Source: Ruminococcus sp.
GTDB taxonomy: Bacteria; Bacillota; Clostridia; Oscillospirales; Acutalibacteraceae
Length of the DNA stretch: 64,000 bases
Direction: 5' to 3'
NCBI GenBank assembly: GCA_017410265.1
Contig: JAFQRC010000001.1
Location: forward strand, 186,001 to 250,000
Positions 1 to 8,997 of this stretch are shown here, in pieces. The stretch's first letter is position 1. Each line of letters starts with the position of its first letter. The position numbers were made by a program, and so were the translations under genes. The notes under the pieces are model-generated. The model searched no databases and was not told the origin of the DNA. It worked only from the letters and a program-made list of their open reading frames with translations.

Positions 1-10
1 CCTGCTTTTT

Positions 11-472
11 TTAGAAAAGACCGCGGATGATGCTCGCGAGCTCGCACAGACTCTCGTAAGTCATATCTTCACCGAAGGTGATTTCGCCGTTGAAAGAAGA
101 AAAATCTATTGTTATATCAGCTTTTGTTTCGCCGTTTACAACGAGCTGGAGATTTGTTGGTACGTAGCTTGTAGCTTGCATCATGCTTACAGCATCAGAA
201 GTTGTTTTTAGCACGATATAGCTGTCTTCGTCTGTAGTGCCGACTACCGCGAAGGTCTCAAAATCCTCCGCCATAAGCAGAATGTTGCTGGTATCAGCGT
301 CGACAAGTGAAATGTCGCAGTCGATTTCTGCCCATTCAGGCTCTAAAACCACAGGCTGAGTAGCAGGGATAGAGTGGGGCAGAGTTTCGGTGGTTGGGTC
401 TTCCTGCCCACTGCACGCAGTAGTAAAGAGCACGCAGAAAATAATACATAAAATTAAAGCTGTCTTTTTCAT
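11..472 (-). CDS. Small secreted lipoprotein, unknown function
   Basis: The 153-residue product opens with a lipoprotein signal: two lysines, a hydrophobic stretch and a lipobox FTTAC, so Cys20 should be lipidated and the rest held on the outer face of the membrane. The start ATG is preceded by AAGGTGAT on the minus strand. The mature part begins with a Thr/Pro-rich spacer, then an acidic, strand-rich domain of about 110 residues with no catalytic motif I recognise. It stands alone and points out of the window edge. The function is unknown. Confidence 0.75.
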   Translation of the reverse strand: MKKTALILCIIFCVLFTTACSGQEDPTTETLPHSIPATQPVVLEPEWAEIDCDISLVDADTSNILLMAEDFETFAVVGTTDEDSYIVLKTTSDAVSMMQATSYVPTNLQLVVNGETKADITIDFSSFNGEITFGEDMTYESLCELASIIRGLF

Positions 473-640
473 AATATCACCTTATCTGTTCAAAAATTGC
501 GCCAAAGGCTCTGATGTGAATTTAATTTACATACATATTTATAATAGCACAAAGACTTTCTCCCTACAAGTGCTTATAAGGCAAATTGTTCTTTTCTTTT
601 CCTTTAGCATGTGATAAAATAAAGTTTGGAGTGTGATAAG

Positions 641-1099
641 ATGATAAGAAGAATCACAGAAAATGACCGCGAGCTTTACTACAAATATGTAGACTTGTTC
701 TACAACTCAGATGTTGTCAACGCACCTGTACCTAAAGTCAACTACGAAATCACCTTTGACGAGATGATGAGAAGTGACGACTATGTGTGGTGCTATATTT
801 TCGAATGTGACGGCAAGCCGTGCGGTTTTGCGATGATGTCAAAGACATTTTCTCAGGAAGCGGGCGGAGTGTCCGTTACTGTTGAAGAAATCTACATCGA
901 GGAAGAATACCGCAACCGCGGGCTGGGTACTCAGTTTTTTGAGTTTATGAAAGAGAATATTCCTGCCGCACGATATAGAATCGAGGTCGAAGAGGATAAC
1001 GCTAAGGCAAAAGCTTTATACGAGCGAATGGGCTTTGAGGAGCTTCCGTATATCCAGATGGTAATTGATAAGCACAACAAAGAGTGTGAAGAAAAATGA
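641..1099 (+). CDS. GNAT-family N-acetyltransferase
   Basis: This 152-residue protein has the GNAT fold signature. The acetyl-CoA pyrophosphate-binding loop RNRGLGTQ lies near residues 92-99, after the strand VEEIYIEEEYR. A C-terminal strand VEEDNAKAKALYERMGF is the typical motif B, whose Tyr often acts as the general acid. The family transfers an acetyl group from acetyl-CoA to an amine; the substrate cannot be told from sequence. I chose the ATG at 641, not the upstream TTG at 626, because GGAG at 628-631 is correctly spaced only for 641. The stop overlaps the start of the next gene (ATGA), so the two are probably translated together. Confidence 0.85.
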   Translation: MIRRITENDRELYYKYVDLFYNSDVVNAPVPKVNYEITFDEMMRSDDYVWCYIFECDGKPCGFAMMSKTFSQEAGGVSVTVEEIYIEEEYRNRGLGTQFFEFMKENIPAARYRIEVEEDNAKAKALYERMGFEELPYIQMVIDKHNKECEEK

Positions 1100-2145
1100 A
1101 AAAGCTACTTACTTTATTTTTAGCTGTGGCTGTATTAATGCTTTCACTTTGTTCTTGTACTAAGGATAAGAAAACCACTGATGAGATGTTTGCGCTTGAT
1201 ACCATTATTTCGTTTTCGATTTATGATAGCGACGAAGAACTTAGCGTAAATACGATTGATAAATGCAAAGCTGAGATAACTCGCCTTGAAAATCTCCTGA
1301 GTGCTACGAAAGCTTACTCTGATGTTTATAACATCAACAGCTCAAAAGGCGAAAGTGTGAAAGTCAGTGAAGAAACCGCATCGATTCTTTCTCGCTCTCT
1401 AGAGCTTTGTGAAAGTGTAGACGGAGCGTTTGACGTTTCTGTCTATCCGCTTGTGAAACTCTGGGGCTTTGACACTAAAGAATACAAGGTGCCAAGTGAT
1501 GATGAAATAGGGCAGACACTTAAATATGTTGGTTATGAGAACATTACTCTGAATGATAGCACAGTCACATTAAAAGAGAATATGAGTATCGACCTTGGTG
1601 CTGTCGCTAAAGGATATATCGCAGAGCGATTGTACAGTATAATGGCTGAAAGTAAGATACAAAGAGGCCTTATTAACCTCGGCGGTATGGTCATTGTTTA
1701 TGACTCGAAAGCTGATAACAGCTTCAGTATAGGTGTTGAATATCCTGACACGGGAGAGGTTTTCGCTGTGTTTGAAACTGACACGGCTTTCACTGTGACC
1801 TCGGGTGCGTATCAGCGGTACTTTGAAGAAAACGGAGAAAGATACCACCATATAATTGATACAGAAAGTGGAAAGCCGAGTAACAGCGATATATCTTCCG
1901 TCACGATTGTGACAAAAGACGCTGTGGCAGGTGACGCCTTGTCAACCGCTTTTTATGTTTTCGGCGTTGAAAAGACGATAGGTTATGTGAAAGCAAATAC
2001 TGACGAAAACGGCGAGAAGTTTGGTGTTATAATTCTGAATTCGAATAAAGATACAGTTTATGTAAGCAGTGAGCTTATAGACAGAGGCTTTGAGCTTCAG
2101 GGGGCGTTCAAAGATGAAATAAATGTAGAAATTATTGATATTTAA
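1096..2145 (+). CDS. apbE: FAD:protein FMN transferase, ApbE family lipoprotein
   Basis: ApbE enzymes covalently attach FMN from FAD to a Thr of extracytoplasmic flavoproteins such as Rnf/Nqr subunits or flavin reductases. This 349-residue protein fits: a lipoprotein signal peptide with Cys near residue 21, the N-terminal MFALDTIISFSIYD strand, the central SIDLGAVAKGYIAER helix, a glycine turn LGGMVIVYD and the C-terminal DALSTAFYVFG segment, whose Asp/Thr ligate Mg2+ in the family. The glycine loop ends in Met where many members have Asn. No flavoprotein partner is in the window, so the target is unknown. It overlaps the preceding GNAT gene by 4 nt. Confidence 0.9.
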   Translation: MKKLLTLFLAVAVLMLSLCSCTKDKKTTDEMFALDTIISFSIYDSDEELSVNTIDKCKAEITRLENLLSATKAYSDVYNINSSKGESVKVSEETASILSRSLELCESVDGAFDVSVYPLVKLWGFDTKEYKVPSDDEIGQTLKYVGYENITLNDSTVTLKENMSIDLGAVAKGYIAERLYSIMAESKIQRGLINLGGMVIVYDSKADNSFSIGVEYPDTGEVFAVFETDTAFTVTSGAYQRYFEENGERYHHIIDTESGKPSNSDISSVTIVTKDAVAGDALSTAFYVFGVEKTIGYVKANTDENGEKFGVIILNSNKDTVYVSSELIDRGFELQGAFKDEINVEIIDI

Positions 2146-2155
2146 TCAAAGTGAC

Positions 2156-2184
2156 TTGACCTGTGTTGGTCAGTTTGATATATT
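2156..2184 (+). promoter_or_regulatory. Sigma-A-type promoter for the sodium symporter
   Basis: TTGACC (2156-2161) and TATATT (2179-2184) are separated by exactly 17 nt, 54 nt before the symporter start. Confidence 0.55.
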
Positions 2185-2237
2185 TAGTGTATCGCTTTAA
2201 GGGATTAAAGCTATAAACAATTAAAGAGAGGTAAATT

Positions 2238-3608
2238 ATGGAGAGAGAAAAGTTTGGCTCAAGATTGGGCTTTATTTTGATTTCCGCAGGTTGCGCTATA
2301 GGACTCGGTAATGTATATCGTTTTCCGATTATCGCGGGCGCATACGGCGGTGCAGCATTCGTTATTATTTACATTTTGTTCTTGCTGCTTTTGGGACTTC
2401 CTGTTATGATGGCAGAGCTTGCGGTAGGTCGTGCGAGTCAGCGAAGCATCGCGACATCTTTTGATGTGCTTGAAAAACCAAAGCAGAAATGGCATCTTAT
2501 GAAGTACGCAGGTGTTGCGGGTAACTATCTTTTGATGATGTTCTACTGTACCATTTCCTGCTGGATGTTCATTTATTTCTTCAAGTATCTGACAGGCTCG
2601 ATTATCGACATAAAAGATGCTGAGTCACTCGGCTCAGTCTTCGGAGGAGTAGTTACAGATACATCGCTTAACATTTATGTCACATATGCTGTTATTATCA
2701 TCGGTTTTTTAGTATGTGCACTCGGTCTTCAGAAGGGCGTTGAGCGTATCACTAAGGTTATGATGGTAGCTCTGCTTGTTCTACTTATCGGACTCGGTAT
2801 TTATTCATGCACACTTTCAAACGCTGCTGAGGGGCTGAAGTTCTACCTCATTCCTTCATTCTCAAAAATGGCTGAAGCTGGTGTCGGCACTGTTGTTTCC
2901 GCAGCTATGGGACAGGCTTTCTTCACACTTTCTATCGGTATCGGCTCTGTTGCGATTTTTGGTAGCTATATCGGCAGAGAGCGCAGACTCTTAGGCGAGG
3001 CTTGCACTATCATCGGGCTTGATACCTTCGTAGCACTTATGAGTGGTCTTATCGTTTTCCCTGCTTGCTTTACATACAACAACGGTGTCACAGCAGACGC
3101 GGGCACAGTAGGCGCAGGCTTCTTGTTCACTACACTTTCTTCTATCTTCAACCAGATGGCAGGCGGTAGAATTGTCGGTACACTCTTCTTCCTGTTTATG
3201 ATATTTGCTGCTATGTCAACAGTTATCGCTGTTTTTGAGAACATTGTTTCATTCTGGCTTGAGCTCACTAAGATTAAGAAAAGATGGGTTATCTGTCTTA
3301 TCAACATCGCTCTTATGATGGTGCTCTGCTTACCTTGTATTCTTTCTAACAACCTTTGGGCTGATATCAAGGTGTTCGGCTTTAACCTTATGGATTTAGA
3401 AGACCATGTTGTTTCTAACTGGTTGCTTCCAATCGGTAGCCTTGTATATGTTCTTTTCTGTACTACACGCTACGGCTGGGGTGCAAAGAACTTTATGGCT
3501 GAAGTAAACGCAGGTGAGGGCGCAAAATACCCACAGTGGATTATGCCTTATATGAAGTTTGTACTCCCTGTTATCATTCTGGTAGTTTTCATCGTTTCTG
3601 TACTTTAA
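2238..3608 (+). CDS. Neurotransmitter:sodium symporter (NSS/SNF) family transporter
   Basis: This 456-residue, very hydrophobic protein has about 11-12 membrane spans. Near residues 17-31 it carries the NSS signature GCAIGLGNVYRFP in TM1, the unwound segment that binds Na+ and substrate in LeuT. LeuT-fold members couple Na+ entry to amino acid uptake; bacterial examples carry Leu, Trp or Tyr. The substrate is not deducible here. The start ATG follows AGAGAGG and the gene has its own promoter and terminator, so it is monocistronic. A second, differently sequenced NSS gene lies at 45751-47115. Confidence 0.92.
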   Translation: MEREKFGSRLGFILISAGCAIGLGNVYRFPIIAGAYGGAAFVIIYILFLLLLGLPVMMAELAVGRASQRSIATSFDVLEKPKQKWHLMKYAGVAGNYLLMMFYCTISCWMFIYFFKYLTGSIIDIKDAESLGSVFGGVVTDTSLNIYVTYAVIIIGFLVCALGLQKGVERITKVMMVALLVLLIGLGIYSCTLSNAAEGLKFYLIPSFSKMAEAGVGTVVSAAMGQAFFTLSIGIGSVAIFGSYIGRERRLLGEACTIIGLDTFVALMSGLIVFPACFTYNNGVTADAGTVGAGFLFTTLSSIFNQMAGGRIVGTLFFLFMIFAAMSTVIAVFENIVSFWLELTKIKKRWVICLINIALMMVLCLPCILSNNLWADIKVFGFNLMDLEDHVVSNWLLPIGSLVYVLFCTTRYGWGAKNFMAEVNAGEGAKYPQWIMPYMKFVLPVIILVVFIVSVL

Positions 3609-3623
3609 TAATAATCGTATGGA

Positions 3624-3656
3624 ATGGGCCTTTCGTTAACGGAAGGCTCATTTTTT
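3624..3656 (+). terminator. Intrinsic terminator after the NSS gene
   Basis: ATGGGCCTTTCG and CGGAAGGCTCAT form an imperfect stem, followed by six T. Confidence 0.7.
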
Positions 3657-3786
3657 GTTCAAGAATTGTTCAATATTCTGTCAAATTTCTGTCAGAGCGT
3701 GAGTTTATATTTTAGGCATACAATCAAAAAGGTTGTATATGATTATATTTTGGTATATACTTTTAGGGTATATAGGAGGTATATCT

Positions 3787-5373
3787 ATGTCTGATATGTA
3801 TGAAGAATTATTCGGTGAAAAGCCTGAAGAAAACGGCGAGCTTACCGAAAAGGAAAAAGAAGTAAATGTAAACAACGAAACAGTTAACGAATCTGTAAAT
3901 GAAGCTAAAGAAGAAAAGCCTTTTAGCAGTTCTGATTTTGAGTACCACTACAAGGGTACAGGTGAAAAAGAAAACCTCTATGGTAACTCTTCGCAGTATA
4001 ACGGCTACTCTTCACAGCAGAGTAGTCAGTACGCCTCACAGCAGAGTAGTCAGTACGCTTCACAGCAGAGTGATCAGTACAACTCCCAGTATAGTGCGTA
4101 CTCTCAGCAGAGCGCACCTCAGTATTCAAATCCGTATAGTGGGAGCTACAATCCTTACGGCTACACAGCTCCTCCTGTGAAACCGAAAAAGGAAAAGAAG
4201 AAATTCTCCACAGGCTTTGTAGCATTTATGCTCGTGCTTTGTATTCTTCTTTCATCAGCTTTAGGTTTTGGTGGCGCTATGCTTTATACCCATCTGAAAG
4301 TAGCTGACGCTGAAATTTCCACAAACGGTGCGATGATTGTCAACAAGGTTGATATAGACGAAGAAACAGCTCAGACTCTGACTGATAAGTCAACTTCGCA
4401 GATTACCGAAGAAGTTGCTGACTCGGTTGTTGAGATTACCACAGAGGTTATGTCTACAAACTCTTTCTATGGTCAGTACATCTCTCAGGGCGCAGGCTCG
4501 GGTGTTATTATCTCAAGTGATGGCTATATCGTGACTAATAACCACGTTATCGACGGCGCGTCATCCATCACTGTTACTCTAAGAGATGAAACGACCTATC
4601 CTGCGACCTTAGTCGGTACAGACAGCATCGTTGATGTAGCGCTTCTTAAAATTGATGCTACTAACCTCAAAGCCGCTACCTTCGGTGATTCTGATAAGCT
4701 CAAGGTCGGTGACAAGGCTGTCGCTATTGGTAACCCTCTCGGTCAGCTCGGCGGTACTGTAACAGACGGTATCATTTCAGCTCTCGACAGAGATGTTGTT
4801 ATTGACGACGAAACAATGAATCTTCTGCAGACCGACACCGCTATCAATCCGGGTAACTCAGGCGGTGGACTTTTCGACGGTCAGGGCGCACTTGTTGGCG
4901 TTGTAGTTGCAAAATCTTCAGGCGAAGAAATCGAGGGTCTGGGCTTTGCAATTCCGATAAACGATGTTATCGATATTTTAGATGACTTAAAAGAGTACGG
5001 CTATGTCAGAGGCAGAGTGTCAATGGGCGTTCAGCTTATCGACCTTTCTAACGAAATGTACGCTATGTACTACTACGGTAACGATGAAGCAGGCTGCTAT
5101 GTTTACTCAGTAGAGTTTGACTCAGCTGCGTACAAAGCAGGTATCCAGCAGGGCGACAGAATCGTGTCTGTTGACGGCAAGGCTATCACCTCATCCTCTG
5201 AGGTTGAAGAAGCGCTTGACGGTAAGAGCGTCGGAGATAAAGTGAAGCTTGAGCTTGAGCGTGGTTCAAAAACAGCTACCATCGAGCTTGAACTCGGCGA
5301 GTATGTACCTGAAAAGAACGCTCAGATTCAGCAGAATCAGAGCAATAACGATATTTTCAATCCATTTGGATAA
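3787..5373 (+). CDS. Membrane-anchored HtrA-like serine protease with PDZ domain
   Basis: This DegP/HtrA-type quality-control protease has 528 residues from the ATG at 3787, chosen because AGGAGGT at 3774-3780 precedes it; an in-frame start at 3733 has no such site. Order of parts: an acidic N-terminal region, a Ser/Gln/Tyr-rich low-complexity stretch of 24-nt repeats, a basic PKKEKKKF stop and one membrane helix near residues 140-165, then the extracellular trypsin-like domain. The triad is visible as His in TNNHVIDGA, Asp in DSIVDVALLKID and Ser in GNSGGGLF. A PDZ domain closes the protein (YKAGIQQGDRIVSVDG). The long cytoplasmic head before the helix is typical of Gram-positive HtrA/YyxA proteins. 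It is monocistronic. Confidence 0.93.
   Translation: MSDMYEELFGEKPEENGELTEKEKEVNVNNETVNESVNEAKEEKPFSSSDFEYHYKGTGEKENLYGNSSQYNGYSSQQSSQYASQQSSQYASQQSDQYNSQYSAYSQQSAPQYSNPYSGSYNPYGYTAPPVKPKKEKKKFSTGFVAFMLVLCILLSSALGFGGAMLYTHLKVADAEISTNGAMIVNKVDIDEETAQTLTDKSTSQITEEVADSVVEITTEVMSTNSFYGQYISQGAGSGVIISSDGYIVTNNHVIDGASSITVTLRDETTYPATLVGTDSIVDVALLKIDATNLKAATFGDSDKLKVGDKAVAIGNPLGQLGGTVTDGIISALDRDVVIDDETMNLLQTDTAINPGNSGGGLFDGQGALVGVVVAKSSGEEIEGLGFAIPINDVIDILDDLKEYGYVRGRVSMGVQLIDLSNEMYAMYYYGNDEAGCYVYSVEFDSAAYKAGIQQGDRIVSVDGKAITSSSEVEEALDGKSVGDKVKLELERGSKTATIELELGEYVPEKNAQIQQNQSNNDIFNPFG
4012..4083 (+). repeat. Three tandem 24-nt repeats inside the HtrA gene
   Basis: Three consecutive 24-nt units start at 4012, 4036 and 4060. 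Each begins TCACAGCAGAGT and encodes SQQS-(S/D)-QY-(A/N). The first two units are almost identical and the third is slightly diverged. The period is a multiple of three, so unit gain or loss would keep the frame. Confidence 0.9.
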
Positions 5374-5402
5374 TGAGAAATTCCTGAATAGATAAAAAGA
5401 AA

Positions 5403-5428
5403 GGCGACTCAAAAGAGCCGCCTTTTTT
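5403..5428. terminator. Bidirectional terminator between htrA and murC
   Basis: GGCGACTC pairs with GAGCCGCC (one mismatch) around an AAAA loop. Six T follow on the plus side, and an A-run upstream supplies the U-tract for murC transcripts coming from the right. Confidence 0.8.
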
Positions 5429-5443
5429 GCGTTTAGTAACTGA

Positions 5444-6817
5444 TTATTCTTCTGTTGAGAGTGCTTTTAAAATCATATTAGCACACATATAAACATTACC
5501 GCCACCCATGGTGAGGACTAAATCGCCCTCTTTTGCGTTTTCACAGATGTATTTTGTGATGTCCTCAAAGGTGTCAATGCACTCAGACCCCTCAACCTTT
5601 GCACCTAAATCGGTGTTGTAGATGTTGTAGGTGTTTGTTTCTCTGACAGGTAAGATTTCTGAAATGATAGCCTTGTCAGGAATTGAGAGAGCCTTTGCGA
5701 AATCGTCGAGTAGCATCGCTGTTCGAGAGAAAGTATGTGGCTGGAAAACTGCCCATACTTTGTTAAAGCCCATTTCCATAGCGGCATTGAGTGTAGTTGT
5801 CAGCTCTGTCGGATGGTGAGCGAAGTCGTCAGCGACAGTGATGCCCTGTGGTTTTCCTAAAATTTCAAAACGGCGGTGAACGCCTGTGAATTTGTGAAGA
5901 TTCTCAGAGATTTCCTTAGGTGTTGCGCCTAAATACGCGGCAGTAGCTGCAGCAGCTAAGGCGTTGTAGGTGTTGTGCTTACCCGGTACTACGAGCTCAA
6001 TTTCACACAGCTTTTCGCCCTTGCTCATAAAGTCAAATTTTGAGTACGCGCCGACTGTTGTGAGGTTTTGGGCGTAGTAGTCGTTAGTAGAGTTAAAGCC
6101 GAAAGTGATTTTCGGTAAATCAACATCTTTTACTGCATCGACTGTGTTTTCGTCGTCGCCGTTGATAACTAAAGCGCCTGTTGTCTGTTTTGCAAACTTG
6201 TTGAAACTACGCTTGATGTGGTCTAAATCTTTGAAGTAGTCGAGATGGTCAGCGTCGACATTCAGGATAATCGAGATAAACGGAGTGAGCTCCAAGAAAG
6301 TATCAACATACTCGCAAGCCTCGCACACGATGATATCACTCTGACCGACATATGAGTTGCCACCGATGAAAGGAAGTTTTCCGCCGATGATAGCTGACGG
6401 GTCAAAACCACTGCCTATCAGCACCTGAGAAAGCATAGCTGTGGTTGAAGTCTTTCCGTGAGTACCTGAAACTGCGATTGAGCGGTTATATCTGCGGGTA
6501 ACTATACCGAGCATAATAGAACGCTCAAGGCAAGGGATACCGCGTTTTTTAGCTTCAACCAGTTCAGGATTATCTTCCTTTACAGCTGCTGTGTAAACAA
6601 CTAACTCCTGGTCAGTGATATTCTCGGCTTTGTGACCCATGAAAACAGGGATACCGTAGCCTTTGATACGCTCCAAAGTATCGCTTTCGTTACAGTCAGA
6701 GCCTGTCAGCTCAAAACCCTCGCTGTGTAGTATCTCAGCCAGCGGACACATACCCGAACCACCGATGCCGATGAAGTGAAGTTTTCTGATATTATCAAGC
6801 AAGTTATCGTAATTCAT
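5444..6817 (-). CDS. murC: UDP-N-acetylmuramate--L-alanine ligase MurC
   Basis: MurC adds L-Ala to UDP-MurNAc with ATP, the first peptide step of peptidoglycan synthesis in the cytoplasm. The 457-residue length is normal. Visible motifs are the N-terminal Rossmann loop GIGGSGMCPLA, the Mur ligase P-loop SGTHGKTSTTAML, the central NVDADHLDYF segment and FAHHPTE at the start of the third domain. The start ATG follows GAGGGG. It is divergent from the methyltransferase at 6982 and ends at a shared terminator. Confidence 0.96.
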   Translation of the reverse strand: MNYDNLLDNIRKLHFIGIGGSGMCPLAEILHSEGFELTGSDCNESDTLERIKGYGIPVFMGHKAENITDQELVVYTAAVKEDNPELVEAKKRGIPCLERSIMLGIVTRRYNRSIAVSGTHGKTSTTAMLSQVLIGSGFDPSAIIGGKLPFIGGNSYVGQSDIIVCEACEYVDTFLELTPFISIILNVDADHLDYFKDLDHIKRSFNKFAKQTTGALVINGDDENTVDAVKDVDLPKITFGFNSTNDYYAQNLTTVGAYSKFDFMSKGEKLCEIELVVPGKHNTYNALAAAATAAYLGATPKEISENLHKFTGVHRRFEILGKPQGITVADDFAHHPTELTTTLNAAMEMGFNKVWAVFQPHTFSRTAMLLDDFAKALSIPDKAIISEILPVRETNTYNIYNTDLGAKVEGSECIDTFEDITKYICENAKEGDLVLTMGGGNVYMCANMILKALSTEE

Positions 6818-6981
6818 AATCGTTGCCCCTCGTTATTATGTAATACATAAGTATTATAATTGCTATTTTAGAAAAAATAAACATCTGTTTCAATTTTGTT
6901 ACTACTTTTTTATTATATAGAAAAATAAACTTCCTTGTTACTGTATAATTTTTATGTAAATGTTTTAAAAGGACTGATATT

Positions 6982-8349
6982 TTGAACAAGAATGATATCA
7001 TCAGACTTGAGATTGTAGATATGACCTCTGACGGTAGCGGAGTCGCAAAATACGACGGACAGGTAGTGTTCGTACCTGATACTGCGGTTTCTGATATCTG
7101 CGATGTAAAAATCCTCAAGGTTAAAAAGAATATATGCTACGGCAAGATTGAAAGTATCATAGAGCCCTCAAAGGACAGAGTTGAGAGCAGATGCCCTGTG
7201 TCTACCCGTTGCGGAGGCTGTGTATATCGTCACATGAACTATGAGGCTGAGCTGAAAATCAAGCGCAAGAAGGTTTTTGGCGCGGTGACCAGAATCGGTA
7301 AAGTAGACGGTGAAAAGGTCAGAGATATCATCGGTGCGTTTGATGACGGCGTTGACCGCTACAGAAACAAAGCGCAGATTCCCGTAGGTATAGGCAGAAA
7401 CGGCGAAGTCGAGATGGGCTTTTACTCTAGACATAGCCACCGTATAGCTCCTTGCGATGATTGTCTGCTTTCACCCGAAATTTTCACACAGATTTCAGAA
7501 ACCTTTAAAGAATTTATCACAAAGCACCCGTATCTTGTATATAACGAAGAAAAGCACTCGGGTAAAATCCGTCATCTGTATCTGAGAATCGGCGAGAAAA
7601 CAGGCGAAGTTATGGTCTGCGTTGTTGTTAACGGCAGGGGATTTGATTATCAGGAAGAACTCTTTAATGCGATTAAAGAAAAATATCCGCAGGTGAAAAG
7701 TGCTGTTATCAATGTGAACACTGAAAAAACCAATGTTATTTTAGGTAACGAGAACATAGTTGTTTTTGGCAAAGAAAGCATCACAGATGAGCTGTGTGGA
7801 CTGAAGTTTGAGCTGTCACCGCTCGCGTTTTATCAGGTCAACCGCACTCAGGCTCAAAGGCTCTACGAAAAAGCGGGAGAGTATGCAGATTTAAAGGGCG
7901 ATGAAGTATTACTTGACCTTTACTGCGGAACGGGCACCATAGGTCTTTCTATGGCAAGAGACGCTAAAAAGCTCATCGGTGTTGAGATAATCGACAAAGC
8001 TATCGAAAACGCGAAGAAAAACGCGAAAAATAACGGTATAGAAAACGCTCGTTTTATCTGTGGTGATGCAACTAAAGCTGCCGCAGAACTTAAAAAAGAG
8101 GGTATCACTCCTGATGTTATTGTAGTTGACCCACCGCGAAAGGGACTGACTCCCGAACTTATCGATATAATAGTTGAGATGGGACCTGCTCGCGTTGTAT
8201 ATGTATCGTGTGACCCTGCGACACTCGGTCGTGATTTAAAACAGTTTGAAGAGCAGAATTATTCTGTAAAAGAAATAACACCTTTTGATTTGTTCCCACG
8301 AACCGCCCATGTTGAGAGCGTGGCACTGCTGATAAAACAGGAGAATTAA
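6982..8349 (+). CDS. rlmD: 23S rRNA (uracil-5-)-methyltransferase, RumA/RlmD family
   Basis: This enzyme would methylate C5 of a uridine in 23S rRNA with S-adenosylmethionine; the family also includes TrmA and RlmCD, so the exact position is uncertain. The 455 residues comprise an N-terminal TRAM RNA-binding domain (residues 5-60), an Fe-S cysteine cluster (RCPVSTRCGGC plus a later PCDDC), the SAM loop DLYCGTGTIGLS and the nucleophile motif YVSCDPATLGRD. The start is TTG at 6982, preceded at good distance by AAAGGA. Only one nucleotide separates its stop from the next gene, so they form one transcript. Confidence 0.9.
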   Translation: MNKNDIIRLEIVDMTSDGSGVAKYDGQVVFVPDTAVSDICDVKILKVKKNICYGKIESIIEPSKDRVESRCPVSTRCGGCVYRHMNYEAELKIKRKKVFGAVTRIGKVDGEKVRDIIGAFDDGVDRYRNKAQIPVGIGRNGEVEMGFYSRHSHRIAPCDDCLLSPEIFTQISETFKEFITKHPYLVYNEEKHSGKIRHLYLRIGEKTGEVMVCVVVNGRGFDYQEELFNAIKEKYPQVKSAVINVNTEKTNVILGNENIVVFGKESITDELCGLKFELSPLAFYQVNRTQAQRLYEKAGEYADLKGDEVLLDLYCGTGTIGLSMARDAKKLIGVEIIDKAIENAKKNAKNNGIENARFICGDATKAAAELKKEGITPDVIVVDPPRKGLTPELIDIIVEMGPARVVYVSCDPATLGRDLKQFEEQNYSVKEITPFDLFPRTAHVESVALLIKQEN

Positions 8350-8350
8350 T

Positions 8351-8803
8351 ATGAACTACGAAATTATTAAAATCAGAGAAAATGCTGATAAGATAGACGA
8401 ATGCGCTACTTGGTTCAACCAAAAATGGGGGATACCAAAAGAAGCGTATCTTGACAGTATGAATGACTGCATCAAAAACGAGGGCGCTGTGCCACAGTGG
8501 TATGTTGCAGTGAGTGACGGAAAAATCATAGGTGGACTCGGTGTTATCGAAAACGATTTTCACAACCGCCCTGATTTAGCTCCTAATGTCTGCGCGGTGT
8601 TTGTAGAAGAAGAATTCCGCGGACAGGGTGTAGCCGGAGCATTGCTGAACTTCGTCGTCGAGGATATGAAAGCTATGGGAGTCACTACTTTATATCTGCT
8701 CACAGACCACACCGGTTTTTACGAGCGCTACGGCTGGGAATTTTTCTGCTACGCTTTAGGCGATGGTGAAGAGCAGGAATCGAGGATGTATATTCATAAG
8801 TAA
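8351..8803 (+). CDS. GNAT-family N-acetyltransferase
   Basis: A second GNAT enzyme of 150 residues. The acetyl-CoA loop is RGQGVAGALL (about residues 88-97) after the strand NVCAVFVEEEFR, and the C-terminal TLYLLTDHTGFYERYGWE segment is the usual motif B. The CWFNQKW-type N-terminus occurs in a common clostridial GNAT subgroup whose substrates are unknown. It is translationally linked to the RNA methyltransferase in front (AGGAG inside that gene's last codons). Confidence 0.85.
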   Translation: MNYEIIKIRENADKIDECATWFNQKWGIPKEAYLDSMNDCIKNEGAVPQWYVAVSDGKIIGGLGVIENDFHNRPDLAPNVCAVFVEEEFRGQGVAGALLNFVVEDMKAMGVTTLYLLTDHTGFYERYGWEFFCYALGDGEEQESRMYIHK

Positions 8804-8824
8804 TTTCAATATCGTCATTTATAG

Positions 8825-8858
8825 GGAGAATCTTAATAAAGGTTCTCCTTTTCTTTTT
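8825..8858 (+). terminator. Intrinsic terminator
   Basis: GGAGAATCTT pairs with AAGGTTCTCC (one G.U pair), loop AATA, then TTTTCTTTTT. Confidence 0.85.
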
Positions 8859-8874
8859 GCGTCTTTATTATGAG

Positions 8875-8903
8875 TTGAAATTTTCTGTGTTTTGGAATAT
8901 AAT
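8875..8903 (+). promoter_or_regulatory. Sigma-A-type promoter for the racemase operon
   Basis: TTGAAA (8875-8880), 17-nt spacer, TATAAT (8898-8903). The predicted leader is about 88 nt and contains the whole 13-nt repeat array. Confidence 0.7.
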
Positions 8904-8928
8904 AAGCAAGTTGAAAATTTATGTAGGG

Positions 8929-8988
8929 TTAATTCTTTAAAAGAATTCTATAATAGAATTCTATTACAGAATAATAAAACAGAAAAGA
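8929..8988 (+). repeat. Five-unit 13-nt tandem array (AGAATTCT-N5) in the racemase leader
   Basis: Units begin at 8929, 8942, 8955, 8968 and 8981. The second and third are exact AGAATTCT palindromes and the others keep most of it. The variable five bases are A/T-rich (TTAAA, ATAAT, ATTAC). The last unit runs into the ribosome binding site region of the gene at 8998. Related arrays lie at 21999-22042, 19307-19347 and 38059-38108. Confidence 0.85.
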
Positions 8989-8997
8989 GCGGAGTTT

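Noticed and set aside
8929-8988. CRISPR array
   Set aside because: Units of 13 nt repeat without unique 30-nt spacers, and no cas gene is present.
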